Part shown: positions 18,344 to 27,204 of the stretch, in pieces
How the letters are laid out: each line of letters opens with the position of its first letter
Position numbering within the stretch: position 1 is the first letter of the stretch
Assembly: GCA_015057525.1 (NCBI GenBank)
Contig: SVEE01000003.1
Coordinates: 124,001-188,000 of the forward strand
Origin: Lachnospiraceae bacterium
Lineage (GTDB): Bacteria > Bacillota > Clostridia > Lachnospirales > Lachnospiraceae
DNA: 64,000 nucleotides
Direction: 5' to 3'
The notes under the pieces: model-generated
Seen by the model: only the letters and a program-made list of their open reading frames with translations
What the model was told of the DNA's origin: nothing
Database searches by the model: none
Position numbers and translations under genes: made by a program

Positions 18344-20806
18344 CTATTTCTTATATGTGAAGTCCTGTCTTTCAAGAGTCAGATTAGGATTGTAGCAAGG
18401 GTCACCCTTACGAATAACATATCCCCATCTTTCCATGAAAATTTCTTTTTCTTTCTCAAATCTTTGTTGCTTCTCCGGCGTATTTTCCGAGCCTCTAGAC
18501 TTAGATTCATAGTGATATAAAATAGCATATGGATTGTAGACAATTCTCTTTCCAAGCTTCTTTAATCTGAGACATAAATCTATGTCGTTAAAGGACACCG
18601 CCAAGGTTTCATCGAAACCGCCAAGTTCTTCAAAATACTTTCTTGACACCATCATACATGCTGCTGTCACCGCACTGTAATCACTGACAAACTTACTCTT
18701 TGCCCTGTATACTTCCTCCTCATAAAGTCCTGAGAATGCGTGACCGGCAACACCACCCATACCAAGAATTACACCTACATGCTGTATTGTGTCATCGGGA
18801 TAATAAAGTCTTGCACCAACTGCTCCCACATCCTCATGCTGACAATATCCAAGCATATGAGAAAGCCACTCCGGTGACACCACTTCTATATCGTTGTTTA
18901 AGAAAAGTAAATAATCACCCTTTGCCTCCTTAACACCGAAGTTATTAATTGCAGAGTAATTAAAGTCCTTACCCCAATTAACAACTCTTATGTTAGGGCT
19001 ATTTTCATATTTTTTATAATGTACAAATGTGTCAAGAGACTTACTGTTGTTCTCAACAATAACAATCTCATAATTGTCGTAGTCAGTCTTAGCCTTAATG
19101 GATTCTACACATTTGTCCAAATCCTCAACATGGTCTTTGTTTGGAATAATGATAGAAACCAAAGGATTGTCCTTAACAGGAAATGTACTCTTGTAATATC
19201 CTAAAAATTCTGATATTTCCACAGTAGCTTCGATTCCAAGTCTCTTGTAGTGGTCTTCAACCGCCTTTTTTCCCGCCTCATAGGCATACATTTTAACCTC
19301 AGGAGCGCTAGCTGTAGAACCACTGTGGGCACGCCAATGATAAAGTATTTTAGGTATATGAACCACCCCATCTGCCTGTTCCACACATCTTAAAATAAAA
19401 TCAAAATCCTGAGCTCCATTGTACTCACCCTTAAATGGACCAACCTTATCTACTAAGGCTTTAGCAGCTACAAACATATGACATATATAATTATTACTTC
19501 TTAAAAATCCAAGATTAAAGTCAGGCTTAAAATGTGGGTCGAAGAAAAACTTGCCCTTCATATCCACCTTATCTTCATCTGTGTATATTACATCAACCTT
19601 CTTCTCATTGAGAACCTTGACACACTCATACAAGGCATCATAAGTGAAAAGATCATCATGGTCACCAAGAACAATATAGTCACCTGTAGCAATCTTAAGT
19701 GCCTGATTAGTGTTCTCAGATATACCGAGAGGCCCCTTTTCCTCAGCGATATATTTGATTCTTTCATCCTGAGCTGTCATTGCACCAACAATATCCTTAA
19801 GTCGAGAGCTGTCAGGACTTCCATCAGAGAAGCAAAGCTCCCAGTTTCTATAGGTCTGATTCTGAAGAGACTCAACCAACTCATTGAGGAACTTCTCGTC
19901 AGTTTCATAAAGTGGTACAACAACACTGAATTTAGGATTATAGTCAAACTCTACAGTTCTTTGATATTTGAAATCCTTCGCCTTTGGCATATATTTCTTA
20001 AGCCACTTTTTGTAGTCCTTATTTCTAAAGAATAGTCTGTGTATAGTCTTAGTCCAGGTTGCCTTAATTCCATTCTTCTTAAGGCTCTCCACACCCTTTT
20101 GGTAATACACATAAAATGTGTTGATAAACTGCAACTTCTCTGAACTGAAAAATCCCTTTATCTTATGAATAACATCTATGTCGTCTGCCATAAAATGTAA
20201 ATCCATCTTCTCTGGGTCCTTCTCGATTTTAACCAGGAAACCTACCTTTTTATCCTCTGGACAATCTGCAAATGTGGCTTGTAAATCCACACGCTCATGC
20301 CACATAACCTCCACAGGAACATCTACCTCCGTGTCTGTTCCTCTGTATGTAACTTTAATGTCCACTTTTCTGCTATCAATAACTCTTCCCTTTATAATTA
20401 TGTTCTTGTCGTCTGTGGCAACAGAATCAATGGCATAATTTATGTCATTAATGCATGCACGAATCTTAGAGACAGTAGTTTCATAAATCTTCTGCTTTAC
20501 CCCTGTTTTCTTATCAACTACTCCTACATATACCTTGTCCTTCTCGTCTACAGCCATATTACTAAATGGTATACTTATACTAAGGAGCTTGGAAATATTC
20601 TTCTTATTTATTCTAGCTCTTAAGTAAAGAGGCGCCATAGTAATTGTGTATTCAGCCTTAATCTTAACTTGTTTGTCATCCTGCACAACATAAACATCAA
20701 GGTCTCTGTCATCCATAAACTCTGGTGCACAGCAACCCTGAACTATAACACAATTTCTAATTTTTGCACTATTTCTAATTTGTTGAAAATAGAATCTATT
20801 ATCCAT
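18344..20806 (-). CDS. Tandem GT2 glycosyltransferase (rhamnosyltransferase-like)
   Basis: The protein is about 820 residues. An N-terminal beta-rich region (1-250) precedes a full GT2 domain (about 290-500) with FSVVVPLYETDEKFL, LGDHDD (metal-binding DxD) and YTDEDKVD, then a second GT2 domain (about 545-790) with PLVSIIIPNKDHVEDL, FLNNDIEVV and SFNDIDLCLRL. Both catalytic domains look intact, unlike in the paralogue at 14020. The open frame begins at a TTG six codons upstream, but the ATG at 20806 has an AGAGAAG site at the right distance. First gene of the operon; its promoter is at 20844-20872. The acceptor sugar is unknown. Confidence 0.9.
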   Translation of the reverse strand: MDNRFYFQQIRNSAKIRNCVIVQGCCAPEFMDDRDLDVYVVQDDKQVKIKAEYTITMAPLYLRARINKKNISKLLSISIPFSNMAVDEKDKVYVGVVDKKTGVKQKIYETTVSKIRACINDINYAIDSVATDDKNIIIKGRVIDSRKVDIKVTYRGTDTEVDVPVEVMWHERVDLQATFADCPEDKKVGFLVKIEKDPEKMDLHFMADDIDVIHKIKGFFSSEKLQFINTFYVYYQKGVESLKKNGIKATWTKTIHRLFFRNKDYKKWLKKYMPKAKDFKYQRTVEFDYNPKFSVVVPLYETDEKFLNELVESLQNQTYRNWELCFSDGSPDSSRLKDIVGAMTAQDERIKYIAEEKGPLGISENTNQALKIATGDYIVLGDHDDLFTYDALYECVKVLNEKKVDVIYTDEDKVDMKGKFFFDPHFKPDFNLGFLRSNNYICHMFVAAKALVDKVGPFKGEYNGAQDFDFILRCVEQADGVVHIPKILYHWRAHSGSTASAPEVKMYAYEAGKKAVEDHYKRLGIEATVEISEFLGYYKSTFPVKDNPLVSIIIPNKDHVEDLDKCVESIKAKTDYDNYEIVIVENNSKSLDTFVHYKKYENSPNIRVVNWGKDFNYSAINNFGVKEAKGDYLLFLNNDIEVVSPEWLSHMLGYCQHEDVGAVGARLYYPDDTIQHVGVILGMGGVAGHAFSGLYEEEVYRAKSKFVSDYSAVTAACMMVSRKYFEELGGFDETLAVSFNDIDLCLRLKKLGKRIVYNPYAILYHYESKSRGSENTPEKQQRFEKEKEIFMERWGYVIRKGDPCYNPNLTLERQDFTYKK

Positions 20807-20843
20807 ATTTATCTTCTCTTTCAAAATATTTTATTTAAATTTT

Positions 20844-20872
20844 ATCATAACACACCAAATTGTCCCATTCAA
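20844..20872 (-). promoter_or_regulatory. Extended -10 promoter of the second glycan operon
   Basis: On the minus strand TTGAAT (20867-20872), 17 bases, then TATGAT (20844-20849). The -10 box is preceded by TGT, giving an extended -10 element. The distance to the glycosyltransferase start is about 37 nt. Confidence 0.6.
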
Positions 20873-20888
20873 GACAAGGTTTTATATG

Positions 20889-21590
20889 CTAGTAAAGACC
20901 TATCACTAAAGGCACAACAAAAACTGTCATAATACCAGCCACAGCCACTGCAAGTCCACTCATTGCCCCTTCGGTTTCTCCCATCTCAAGGGCTTTGGCT
21001 GTACCCATAACATGGGCAGAAGTCCCAAGCGCCACTCCCTTTGCAATAGGCTCATCAATTTTAAATAATCTATAAATCACGTCAGCCACAACATTTCCAA
21101 ATATTCCAGTTATAATAATACTTGCAACAGTAATATTTACTATGCCTCCCTGCTGTTCAGACACCACCATACCTATGGCTGTCGTTATAGACTTAGGAAG
21201 TAGGGTTGCAAATATGGTTTTATCTAAGGTAAACATTACACTCACTCCCCATACTGTAACAGCACTTGCAACTATACCCGATATAATTCCACCTGCTATG
21301 GCCCATATGTTTTTCTTTAACAAAGTAAGCTTCTCATATAAAGGAACTGCAAGGCATACCGTAGCCGGTGTAAGCAAGTAGGATATTACAGTGGTTCCCG
21401 ACTTATACACTTCATAGCTGATACCTGTAATTTTTAAAACAACTATTATAAGAATGATAGCAACAAGTATTGGATTGAATAATGCAAAGTTTATTTTGTT
21501 TTTTATAAATTTGCCAACTCCATAGGCACACAAGGTAAGCGCTACCCCAAAAAACATCATGAAGGATATTGTGTTTATTATCTCATGCAT
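20889..21590 (-). CDS. lrgB: LrgB/CidB family membrane protein
   Basis: The 233-residue polytopic protein has the LrgB signature: NPILVAIILIIV, TPATVCLAVPLYEKL, LLPKSITTAIGM and ALGTSAHVMGTAKALEMGE. LrgAB/CidAB act in control of murein hydrolase activity and, in several species, as transporters of small organic acids such as pyruvate. The open frame begins further upstream, but ATG 21590 has AGGAGG nine bases before it and lies one base after the lrgA stop (TAGTATG), so the two are translationally coupled. It is the last gene of the ABC-lrgA-lrgB unit. Confidence 0.93.
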   Translation of the reverse strand: MHEIINTISFMMFFGVALTLCAYGVGKFIKNKINFALFNPILVAIILIIVVLKITGISYEVYKSGTTVISYLLTPATVCLAVPLYEKLTLLKKNIWAIAGGIISGIVASAVTVWGVSVMFTLDKTIFATLLPKSITTAIGMVVSEQQGGIVNITVASIIITGIFGNVVADVIYRLFKIDEPIAKGVALGTSAHVMGTAKALEMGETEGAMSGLAVAVAGIMTVFVVPLVIGLY

Positions 21591-21591
21591 A

Positions 21592-21966
21592 CTACACATC
21601 CTCCTGTTTAACATTTTCTTTAGTTTTCTTCCTTATTATGCCTTGAGTAACTCTTCCAGTTACAACCATTACCACAATGGTGGACGCAGTACCTATCAGC
21701 ATAAGGGGCAGAATAATTTCCTTAAGAATACCCCAGTTATCCATAAGACCAACCGCTGGCGGAATAAACATTATAGGCATAATATCCAACAAAAACGTGC
21801 TTGTTTCCTTCACATGCTCCACTTTAATTATACCTGTAATCAACAACACAAGCATAATGAGTAATCCGTAGATGCTTGCGGGCATAGAAAAAGGGAGGAA
21901 CTCACTTAAGAGTTCCCCCATTAAAGAAATCAATATTATAATTGCGAATTGTTTAAGATAACGCAT
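21592..21966 (-). CDS. lrgA: LrgA/CidA family holin-like membrane protein
   Basis: The 124-residue protein has four predicted membrane spans and the family motif FLPFSMPASIYGLLIMLVLL, followed by FLLDIMPIMFIPPAVGLM. Its tail is charged (RKKTKENVKQEDV). The longer open frame upstream lies inside the ABC transporter gene. ATG 21966 has AGGAG at 8 nt and begins just past the transporter stop codon, so the two genes are directly adjacent. This fits LrgA, a small membrane partner of LrgB. Confidence 0.93.
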   Translation of the reverse strand: MRYLKQFAIIILISLMGELLSEFLPFSMPASIYGLLIMLVLLITGIIKVEHVKETSTFLLDIMPIMFIPPAVGLMDNWGILKEIILPLMLIGTASTIVVMVVTGRVTQGIIRKKTKENVKQEDV

Positions 21967-21967
21967 C

Positions 21968-24691
21968 TTACTCACTCCTAAGTGCCTCCACAGGATCTTT
22001 CTTAGATGCATATCTTGATGGTATAAGTCCACCAATCATTGTAAGCACAACACTTATGAAAACAAGTATAATTGCTCCCGCAACAGGAAGTGCTGCTACA
22101 TCCTTAAGACCAGAGACATGTTCAATTATCATATTAACAGGGAAATTAAGTAATATAGTTACTATTATACCCAACAAACCTGCCACAAATCCAATTATTA
22201 TTGTCTCTGCATTAAATACTCTTGAGATATCCTTCTTAGATGCACCGATACTTCTAAGAACACCAATTTCCTTAGTTCTCTCAAGAACTGAAATGTATGT
22301 GATAATACCTATCATAATTGACGAAACAACAAGTGAAATTGCAACAAATGCCATAAGGACATATGATATGCTGTTTATAATAGAGCTTACAGAAGACATC
22401 ATAGAGCCTACTAAGTCTGTGTAGGAAATCTCTTTTTCTTCCTCTCCAGCTGCCATAACATTATCATTGTATTCTTCAATTATGTCAATAATTTTTTCTT
22501 TCGATTCAAAATCCTTAGGATATATTCTTATTATCTTTGGATCTTCCTCATAAGCAATTCCTATAGATACTAAGTTGTCATCATAGGTAGCATCCTCTAC
22601 TGTCTTTAAATCAGAGAGGGAAATTCCGCCACCACCCTGTGCCTCTTCATCCATAGATTCCATAATAGCTGCCATAATAGCCATCTGCTGTTCCTGTGGC
22701 ATAGTAGCAATAGCTGTAAGGATTTCTTCGTCACTTAATCCACCGAGACCCATTGCGTCAAGGAATTCCTGACTTTCAGCAGCTTCCTCTTCAGCCTGGA
22801 TAGCACTTAAATCTGTACCAAACTCATATCCTGTGAACACATTCATGTCGGGATTGTTGAGCTGCTCCTGACCTACTTCACTAGATACAGCCATCTCAAT
22901 AAGCTTTTCTACAAGGTCATGTCTATAACCAATTGTTGTATTAAGAGAACGAACTGCTACTTCCTCGTTTGGTTTAATAATAGCTGTAACCTTAACATCT
23001 ATACCGTTGTCAATTTTTTCTCTGAGAAACTCTTCGTCATCTCTCATATCAACATAACAGCCTGCTTCCTCATCGTAAGCATAAAAATCAGATGTAGGTA
23101 TAACCTTAAATGTAAGGTTAAGAAGCTCCTCATATGTGTACGAAGTATTTTCAAATGTTAATGTTTCACCCTTTAATGCAGCACCCATCATCTGCTGAAG
23201 TTCGGAAACGTCTCTTAATCCAAGAGCATAAAGCTCATAATCAGTTATCTCATTGTTCTTATTTACAACTAATACTACTTCGTCATAGCTTGTTGGCCAC
23301 TCACCTGCCACAATGTCATACTGGCTGTGAAGAAGTTCTTCATTTTCTATCATTTCAGACCATACATCTGCCGAGCCTGCTGTCATACCTACGTTGGACA
23401 TTTCTGTCATTGTACCCATACCAATACTATCCATAACAGAAGTTGGATTTACCTGATATATCTCGTTATTATCCTTTATTGTATAGACATTTAAAGTAAT
23501 TCCGTATGTGTACATGATGTCAGTAGTATAATCCTTGATTATGCTACCATCACCATTCTCAATGTAGTCCTTAAATGAAATCATATCATTTATCTTTACT
23601 TCACCAAGCATAGTGCTCATATAATCTCCAATGAAGTTGTTAGAATATACCTTATCTAAATCATGCTCATCCTCACTCTCCATCTCTGTACCCATCATGA
23701 GAGCCATCATGCCTTCCATGTCAATGGATTCATCAGTAATTTCCAATGGATAAGTTGAAAGCGTATCTTCTTCAACACCTTTAATATAATTTCTAAAACC
23801 GTCAGAAAGGGAAAGTATCATAGCAATACCGATAATACCTATACTTCCTGCAAAGGCTGTAAGAATAGTTCTGCCCTTCTTAGTAAGAAGGTTGTTGAAG
23901 CTTAAACCAAGAGCTGTAAGATATGACATCTTTCTCTTCTTCATCTTCTCTTTCTCTGCAACTGGATCAAGATTTTTTAACATCTCATCCATGTCTTTTG
24001 TTATCTCTTCATCGCTGTATGGCATAGAATCATCTATAACCTTACCGTCGAGAAGCTTAATAATTCTAGTAGAGTATTTCTCCGCAAGCTCAGGGTTATG
24101 AGTAACCATGATTACAAGTCTATCTTCTGCTATTTCCTTTAAAAGATCCATTATCTGTACGCTTGTCTCTGTATCAAGTGCACCTGTTGGCTCGTCAGCG
24201 AGAAGAATCTCTGGGTCATTAATGAGGGCTCTTGCTATTGCAACTCTCTGCATCTGTCCACCAGACATCTGGTTAGGCTTCTTGTGTATCTGGTTACCAA
24301 GACCAACCTTCTCAAGCACCTCCTTGGCACGCTTTCTTCTCTCTGCCTTGCTTACTCCAGAAAGTGTAAGTGCAAGCTCAACATTTTGAAGAACTGACTG
24401 GTGCATAATAAGGTTATAGCTCTGGAACACAAAACCTATGGAATGATTTCTGTAGGTATCCCAATCTCTGTCCTTATATTCTTTAGTTGATTTTCCTTTG
24501 ATTACAAGGTCACCGCTTGTGTACTGATCAAGACCACCAACAATATTAAGCATTGTTGTCTTTCCACAGCCTGACTGACCAAGTATGGATACAAATTCGT
24601 TAGCTCTAAAATTGATGCTTACTCCCTTAAGAGCCTGAACGGTAGTATCACCTGTCACATAATCCTTGACTATGTTCTTTAACTGTAACAT
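21968..24691 (-). CDS. ABC transporter: fused ATPase and FtsX-like permease (MacB-like)
   Basis: The 907-residue protein has an N-terminal LolD/MacB-type ATPase (1-225): Walker A GQSGCGKTT, signature MSGGQMQRVAIARAL, Walker B ILLADEPTGAL and H-loop VTHNP. A basic linker leads to a first membrane span near 275. A large extracytoplasmic acidic, Met- and Glu-rich domain (about 310-760) and three C-terminal FtsX-type spans follow, ending SRYASKKDPVEALRSE. Such type VII ABC proteins couple ATP use to events outside the membrane, such as antimicrobial-peptide defence, lipoprotein or hydrolase activation. Transcription starts from a promoter within the duplicated 131-bp element; lrgA and lrgB follow in the same unit. 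The substrate cannot be inferred. Confidence 0.9.
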   Translation of the reverse strand: MLQLKNIVKDYVTGDTTVQALKGVSINFRANEFVSILGQSGCGKTTMLNIVGGLDQYTSGDLVIKGKSTKEYKDRDWDTYRNHSIGFVFQSYNLIMHQSVLQNVELALTLSGVSKAERRKRAKEVLEKVGLGNQIHKKPNQMSGGQMQRVAIARALINDPEILLADEPTGALDTETSVQIMDLLKEIAEDRLVIMVTHNPELAEKYSTRIIKLLDGKVIDDSMPYSDEEITKDMDEMLKNLDPVAEKEKMKKRKMSYLTALGLSFNNLLTKKGRTILTAFAGSIGIIGIAMILSLSDGFRNYIKGVEEDTLSTYPLEITDESIDMEGMMALMMGTEMESEDEHDLDKVYSNNFIGDYMSTMLGEVKINDMISFKDYIENGDGSIIKDYTTDIMYTYGITLNVYTIKDNNEIYQVNPTSVMDSIGMGTMTEMSNVGMTAGSADVWSEMIENEELLHSQYDIVAGEWPTSYDEVVLVVNKNNEITDYELYALGLRDVSELQQMMGAALKGETLTFENTSYTYEELLNLTFKVIPTSDFYAYDEEAGCYVDMRDDEEFLREKIDNGIDVKVTAIIKPNEEVAVRSLNTTIGYRHDLVEKLIEMAVSSEVGQEQLNNPDMNVFTGYEFGTDLSAIQAEEEAAESQEFLDAMGLGGLSDEEILTAIATMPQEQQMAIMAAIMESMDEEAQGGGGISLSDLKTVEDATYDDNLVSIGIAYEEDPKIIRIYPKDFESKEKIIDIIEEYNDNVMAAGEEEKEISYTDLVGSMMSSVSSIINSISYVLMAFVAISLVVSSIMIGIITYISVLERTKEIGVLRSIGASKKDISRVFNAETIIIGFVAGLLGIIVTILLNFPVNMIIEHVSGLKDVAALPVAGAIILVFISVVLTMIGGLIPSRYASKKDPVEALRSE

Positions 24692-24784
24692 CTCGTCCTC
24701 CTAAATATATGGATGGCAATTATCTGCCTCCCCACCCTCTTATTTGAGGATATTATTAATACATATTTTAACAATTACCGAAAA

Positions 24785-24813
24785 ATAATAGCACAGTATT
24801 TTTTTGAAGTAAA
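24785..24813 (-). promoter_or_regulatory. Promoter of the ABC transporter-lrgAB unit
   Basis: On the minus strand TTTACT (24808-24813), 17 bases, then TATTAT (24785-24790), preceded by TGC, an extended -10. The weak -35 box suits an activator-dependent promoter. Confidence 0.55.
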
Positions 24814-24822
24814 GAGATTTAA

Positions 24823-24839
24823 TGTGAATTAACTGTGAA
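24823..24839 (-). promoter_or_regulatory. TTCACA direct repeats, possible OmpR-family activator site
   Basis: Two TTCACA hexamers on the minus strand (24834-24839 and 24823-24828) are 11 bp apart start to start, one helical turn, ending about 9 bases upstream of the -35 box. This resembles sites of PhoP/OmpR-class response regulators. No regulator gene is adjacent, so the factor is unknown. Confidence 0.45.
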
Positions 24840-24913
24840 TATAGTATAAAATTAAACTAATTAATATTATACCTTTTATATTTATCCCCAAAAATTTCCT
24901 GAAATGTAAATCA

Positions 24914-24947
24914 GCCAAGAACAACACATAAAAGTATTGCTCTTGGC
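24914..24947. terminator. Stem-loop downstream of the small membrane-protein gene
   Basis: GCCAAGAACAA (24914-24924) pairs with TTGCTCTTGGC (24937-24947) with one mismatch. A T-rich tract follows only on the plus strand, while the gene it follows is on the minus strand, so efficiency is uncertain. The loop and right arm resemble the terminator at 27170-27200. Confidence 0.5.
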
Positions 24948-24983
24948 CTTTTCTATCATAAACAATTTATATTATTTTATATG

Positions 24984-25367
24984 TTAACGAATAAAGAGTG
25001 GTCCCCACCACATCATTGCTACACCTATATTGTGTATAAGACAAGGAGTATTAATTACAATAAAAAGGGATTTTTCCTTAATACTTTGTAACGGTTGTAT
25101 AATATAATTAAGGATATTACAATAAATCATACACGCTGAAACAATATGTGGATTTTGATCAAAAAATGAGCATACATCCTCTAATAAAGGAACAAACGCA
25201 TCATAACCTATTACACCTTCTACAACCCCAAGTAGTAACGTTACTGTCAATATGTACCACCATATCGCACCAACGTAAAACGACACAGCAAATTTAACCA
25301 AAATATCCTGATGTTTTTCTATAAACTCTGTCGGATCAGGTAACTCTGTCCATTTTGTTTCTTCCAT
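24984..25367 (-). CDS. Small membrane protein of unknown function (127 residues)
   Basis: Residues 1-25 are polar and acidic (EETKWTELPDPTEFIEKH). A long hydrophobic segment about 27-55 (VSFYVGAIWWYILTVTLLLG) and a second, weaker hydrophobic stretch near the C-terminus (about 105-125, ending MMWWGPLFIR) follow. I do not recognise the family. The start ATG overlaps the stop codon of a 46-codon open frame upstream (TAATG), and a GGGGG-type ribosome site is nearby. Codon use and the hydrophobic pattern make it a credible gene, though it could be a recent orphan. It is in the accessory segment between the two 131-bp repeats. Confidence 0.6.
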   Translation of the reverse strand: MEETKWTELPDPTEFIEKHQDILVKFAVSFYVGAIWWYILTVTLLLGVVEGVIGYDAFVPLLEDVCSFFDQNPHIVSACMIYCNILNYIIQPLQSIKEKSLFIVINTPCLIHNIGVAMMWWGPLFIR

Positions 25368-25507
25368 TACATAACCCCCAATATTTCTAAAAGATGCACT
25401 TTATATGACCCTACTTTTTCTCGTATCTCCATTTTCAAAAAAAGAGGCACAGTACCAGAATAAAATCCATCATTATCCGTATCAACATTATTAGAGCCCG
25501 AATTCAT
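25367..25507 (-). CDS. Possible 46-residue protein coupled to the small membrane-protein gene
   Basis: ATG at 25507 opens a 46-codon frame with polar content (MNSGSNNVDTDNDGFYSG and on). Its TAA overlaps the ATG of the 127-residue gene as TAATG. Just upstream, a 13-codon frame (25504-25545) with its own GGAGAG site ends as ATGA on this start codon. The three frames thus read as overlapping cistrons, which suggests coupling, but they could also be pieces of one frameshifted gene. Not recognised. Confidence 0.35.
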   Translation of the reverse strand: MNSGSNNVDTDNDGFYSGTVPLFLKMEIREKVGSYKVHLLEILGVM

Positions 25508-25640
25508 AGCGAATACATATATTTTATTATTACACTATCCTTCATATTTTCTCTCCAAAATCTTTTAATAAATATACTTCAAGAGCAACATATAAAAGTA
25601 TCGGTCTTGGCTATTATTATAAGTTTTGTTTAAGCATTAC

Positions 25641-25937
25641 TTAAAAAAGAATTCCACCACTTAAAATATAAATCATGTTTCCTAAAATTACCATAGTTAC
25701 CAACAAATATATTGCCTTATGTATTTTTTTCGACATTGGTTTGATTTTAAATATTAAAGTAGCAAAAAAGACATAAATAAACACCAAAAACACACCCAAA
25801 AACTTAGGGCAATTTTGATATATAAATTCTATTGCATCTATTCCGCCATAGAACAATGAATCTAACAATACTACAAATAAAAGAAGTGCAATACTCAACA
25901 AAAATACTAATGCAATTTTAATTAAACACCTTAGCAT
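25641..25937 (-). CDS. Small three-span membrane protein of unknown function (98 residues)
   Basis: The sequence is almost entirely hydrophobic in three blocks, about residues 5-28 (IALVFLLSIALLLFVVLLD), 43-63 (FLGVFLVFIYVFFATLIF) and 73-96. A short basic cytoplasmic-like loop (KIKPMSKKIHK) lies between the second and third. GAGGAAAAATA precedes the ATG. It is transcribed from the second copy of the 131-bp promoter segment, 65 nt upstream, so it probably responds to the same signal as the ABC-lrgAB unit. No family recognised; an immunity or envelope-stress role would fit the context but is only inference. Confidence 0.6.
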   Translation of the reverse strand: MLRCLIKIALVFLLSIALLLFVVLLDSLFYGGIDAIEFIYQNCPKFLGVFLVFIYVFFATLIFKIKPMSKKIHKAIYLLVTMVILGNMIYILSGGILF

Positions 25938-26002
25938 TATTTTTCCTCACAAATTATAATTATTCAACCACACCATATAACGTCAACAAGTTAACTGAAT
26001 AA

Positions 26003-26133
26003 TCCCCACCCTCTTATTTGAGGATATTATTAATACATATTTTAACAATTACCGAAAAATAGTAGCACAGTATTATTTTGAAGTAAAGAGATTTAATGTG
26101 AATTAACTGTGAATATAGTATAAAATTAAACTA
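26003..26133. repeat. 131-bp direct repeat, copy 2 (promoter region of the 98-residue membrane protein)
   Basis: Nearly identical to 24729-24859. It carries the same minus-strand TTTACT (26082-26087), 17-bp spacer and -10 box (TACTAT, 26059-26064, one base changed from copy 1), and both TTCACA half-sites (26097-26102, 26108-26113). Confidence 0.95.
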
Positions 26134-26144
26134 TCCTTGTGTGC

Positions 26145-26150
26145 TATAAT
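26145..26150 (+). promoter_or_regulatory. Extended -10 box before the Rpn-type nuclease gene
   Basis: TGCTATAAT with no good -35 box. It would give a leader of about 215 nt. A 17-bp palindrome, TGGTATATCATATACCA, lies at 26228-26244 in that leader and could be an operator. I see no gene between 26134 and 26372. Confidence 0.4.
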
Positions 26151-26372
26151 TTCTTCAATTATTTATTGCTACCACTAAAAAGATGTGTTACGATAATTCA
26201 AAGCATTAATATTCTTTTTCTATATTGTGGTATATCATATACCATGTCTTACATTCTTAGAATCACAGAACTTCGATGCTTTATTCCACAATTTAAGCAG
26301 CGAGGATATGTAATTCTAGATGTAACATTTCCTCCTGCTAAGCTTGGGTTTCCCCATAGAACAGGAGGAGTT

Positions 26373-27161
26373 ATGAACGAAATCAAAACGCCAAAACACA
26401 CAATTGGCAAGTCAGTCGAAAAGCTAAGACCTATTGACGACACATTTACACAAAAACTGGGCGAAAATAAAGATTTCTGCGAAGAGCTTTTAAGAGTTGT
26501 TCTTAATAATTCTGAATTAAAGATTATTAGCAACACCACACAAAAGACTCTACATAATATCGACACTCGTTCAGTAACAATTGACATCAAATGTATATGC
26601 GAAAGCGGAACCATTTTTGGTGTCGAAGTACAAAAGTCAAACAATGATGACCACCAAAAAAGAGTCAGATATAACAGTTCTTGTATTCAAATTCAATCAC
26701 TCGAAAAGTGCTCATCATTTAAAGAATTACCGGATGTCTGCATGATATATATAACAGAAACAGACTTCTTAAGAAGAGGGAAAACAATATACCATATTGA
26801 TAGGATAATACGAGAAACAGGAGAAGTTATTACAAACGGCTATACAGAAATCTATATTAACTCGGAAATTGACGATGGCTCTGCACTAGCAGAATATATG
26901 AAAATTTTCAAAAGTGAAACCGTAAGCAAAAACCAAAATTTTCCTGTAATTTGTAGATTAACAGAATATTACAAACACGGAGAGGGGCGCAAAAACATGT
27001 GTGAAATAGTAGAGAATTACGCAAAAGCTTGCATGAGAGAACAGGCCATTGCAATAGCAATTAAATCTATTAAAAAAGGATATTCTAACGAAGACATTAT
27101 AGACTTAACAGGTTTATCACTTGAAGAAATTGAAGAATTAAAAACAACTTCACCTATTTAA
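26373..27161 (+). CDS. Rpn/PD-(D/E)XK nuclease family protein (transposase-like)
   Basis: The 262-residue protein resembles the PD-(D/E)XK nuclease-family transposases and Rpn recombination-promoting nucleases. It has TIDIKCICESGTIFGVEVQ, giving the expected Asp and Glu-x-Gln catalytic residues, followed by a typical central domain (FKELPDVCMIYITETDF) and a C-terminal helix-turn-helix-like tail (KKGYSNEDIIDLTGLSLEEI). An open frame reaches 234 bases further upstream, but ATG 26373 has a clear AGGAGGAG site. The lone plus-strand gene in a minus-strand region, next to repeats and structured DNA, suggests acquisition. Such proteins are often intact but inactive as movers; activity is unknown. 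Confidence 0.8.
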   Translation: MNEIKTPKHTIGKSVEKLRPIDDTFTQKLGENKDFCEELLRVVLNNSELKIISNTTQKTLHNIDTRSVTIDIKCICESGTIFGVEVQKSNNDDHQKRVRYNSSCIQIQSLEKCSSFKELPDVCMIYITETDFLRRGKTIYHIDRIIRETGEVITNGYTEIYINSEIDDGSALAEYMKIFKSETVSKNQNFPVICRLTEYYKHGEGRKNMCEIVENYAKACMREQAIAIAIKSIKKGYSNEDIIDLTGLSLEEIEELKTTSPI

Positions 27162-27169
27162 CATTGACT

Positions 27170-27204
27170 AAAGAGCAATACTATAAAAGTATTGCTCTTT
27201 TTCT
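27170..27204 (+). terminator. Rho-independent terminator of the Rpn-type gene
   Basis: AAAGAGCAATAC (27170-27181) and GTATTGCTCTTT (27189-27200) form a perfect 12-bp stem with a 7-base loop, followed by a T-rich tract. Sequence is shared in part with the stem-loop at 24914-24947. Confidence 0.85.

Larger units (their letters stand above)
24729..24859. repeat. 131-bp direct repeat, copy 1 (promoter region of the ABC-lrgAB unit)
   Basis: This segment matches 26003-26133 in the same orientation, with about two substitutions in 131 bases. It contains a minus-strand promoter and two TTCACA half-sites. Copy 1 ends 37 nt before the ABC transporter start. Confidence 0.95.

Noticed and set aside
26139-26372. 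N-terminal extension of the Rpn-type nuclease
   Set aside because: The extension is unlike the family, and ATG 26373 has a strong AGGAGGAG site; the upstream bases contain a palindrome and a -10 box instead.
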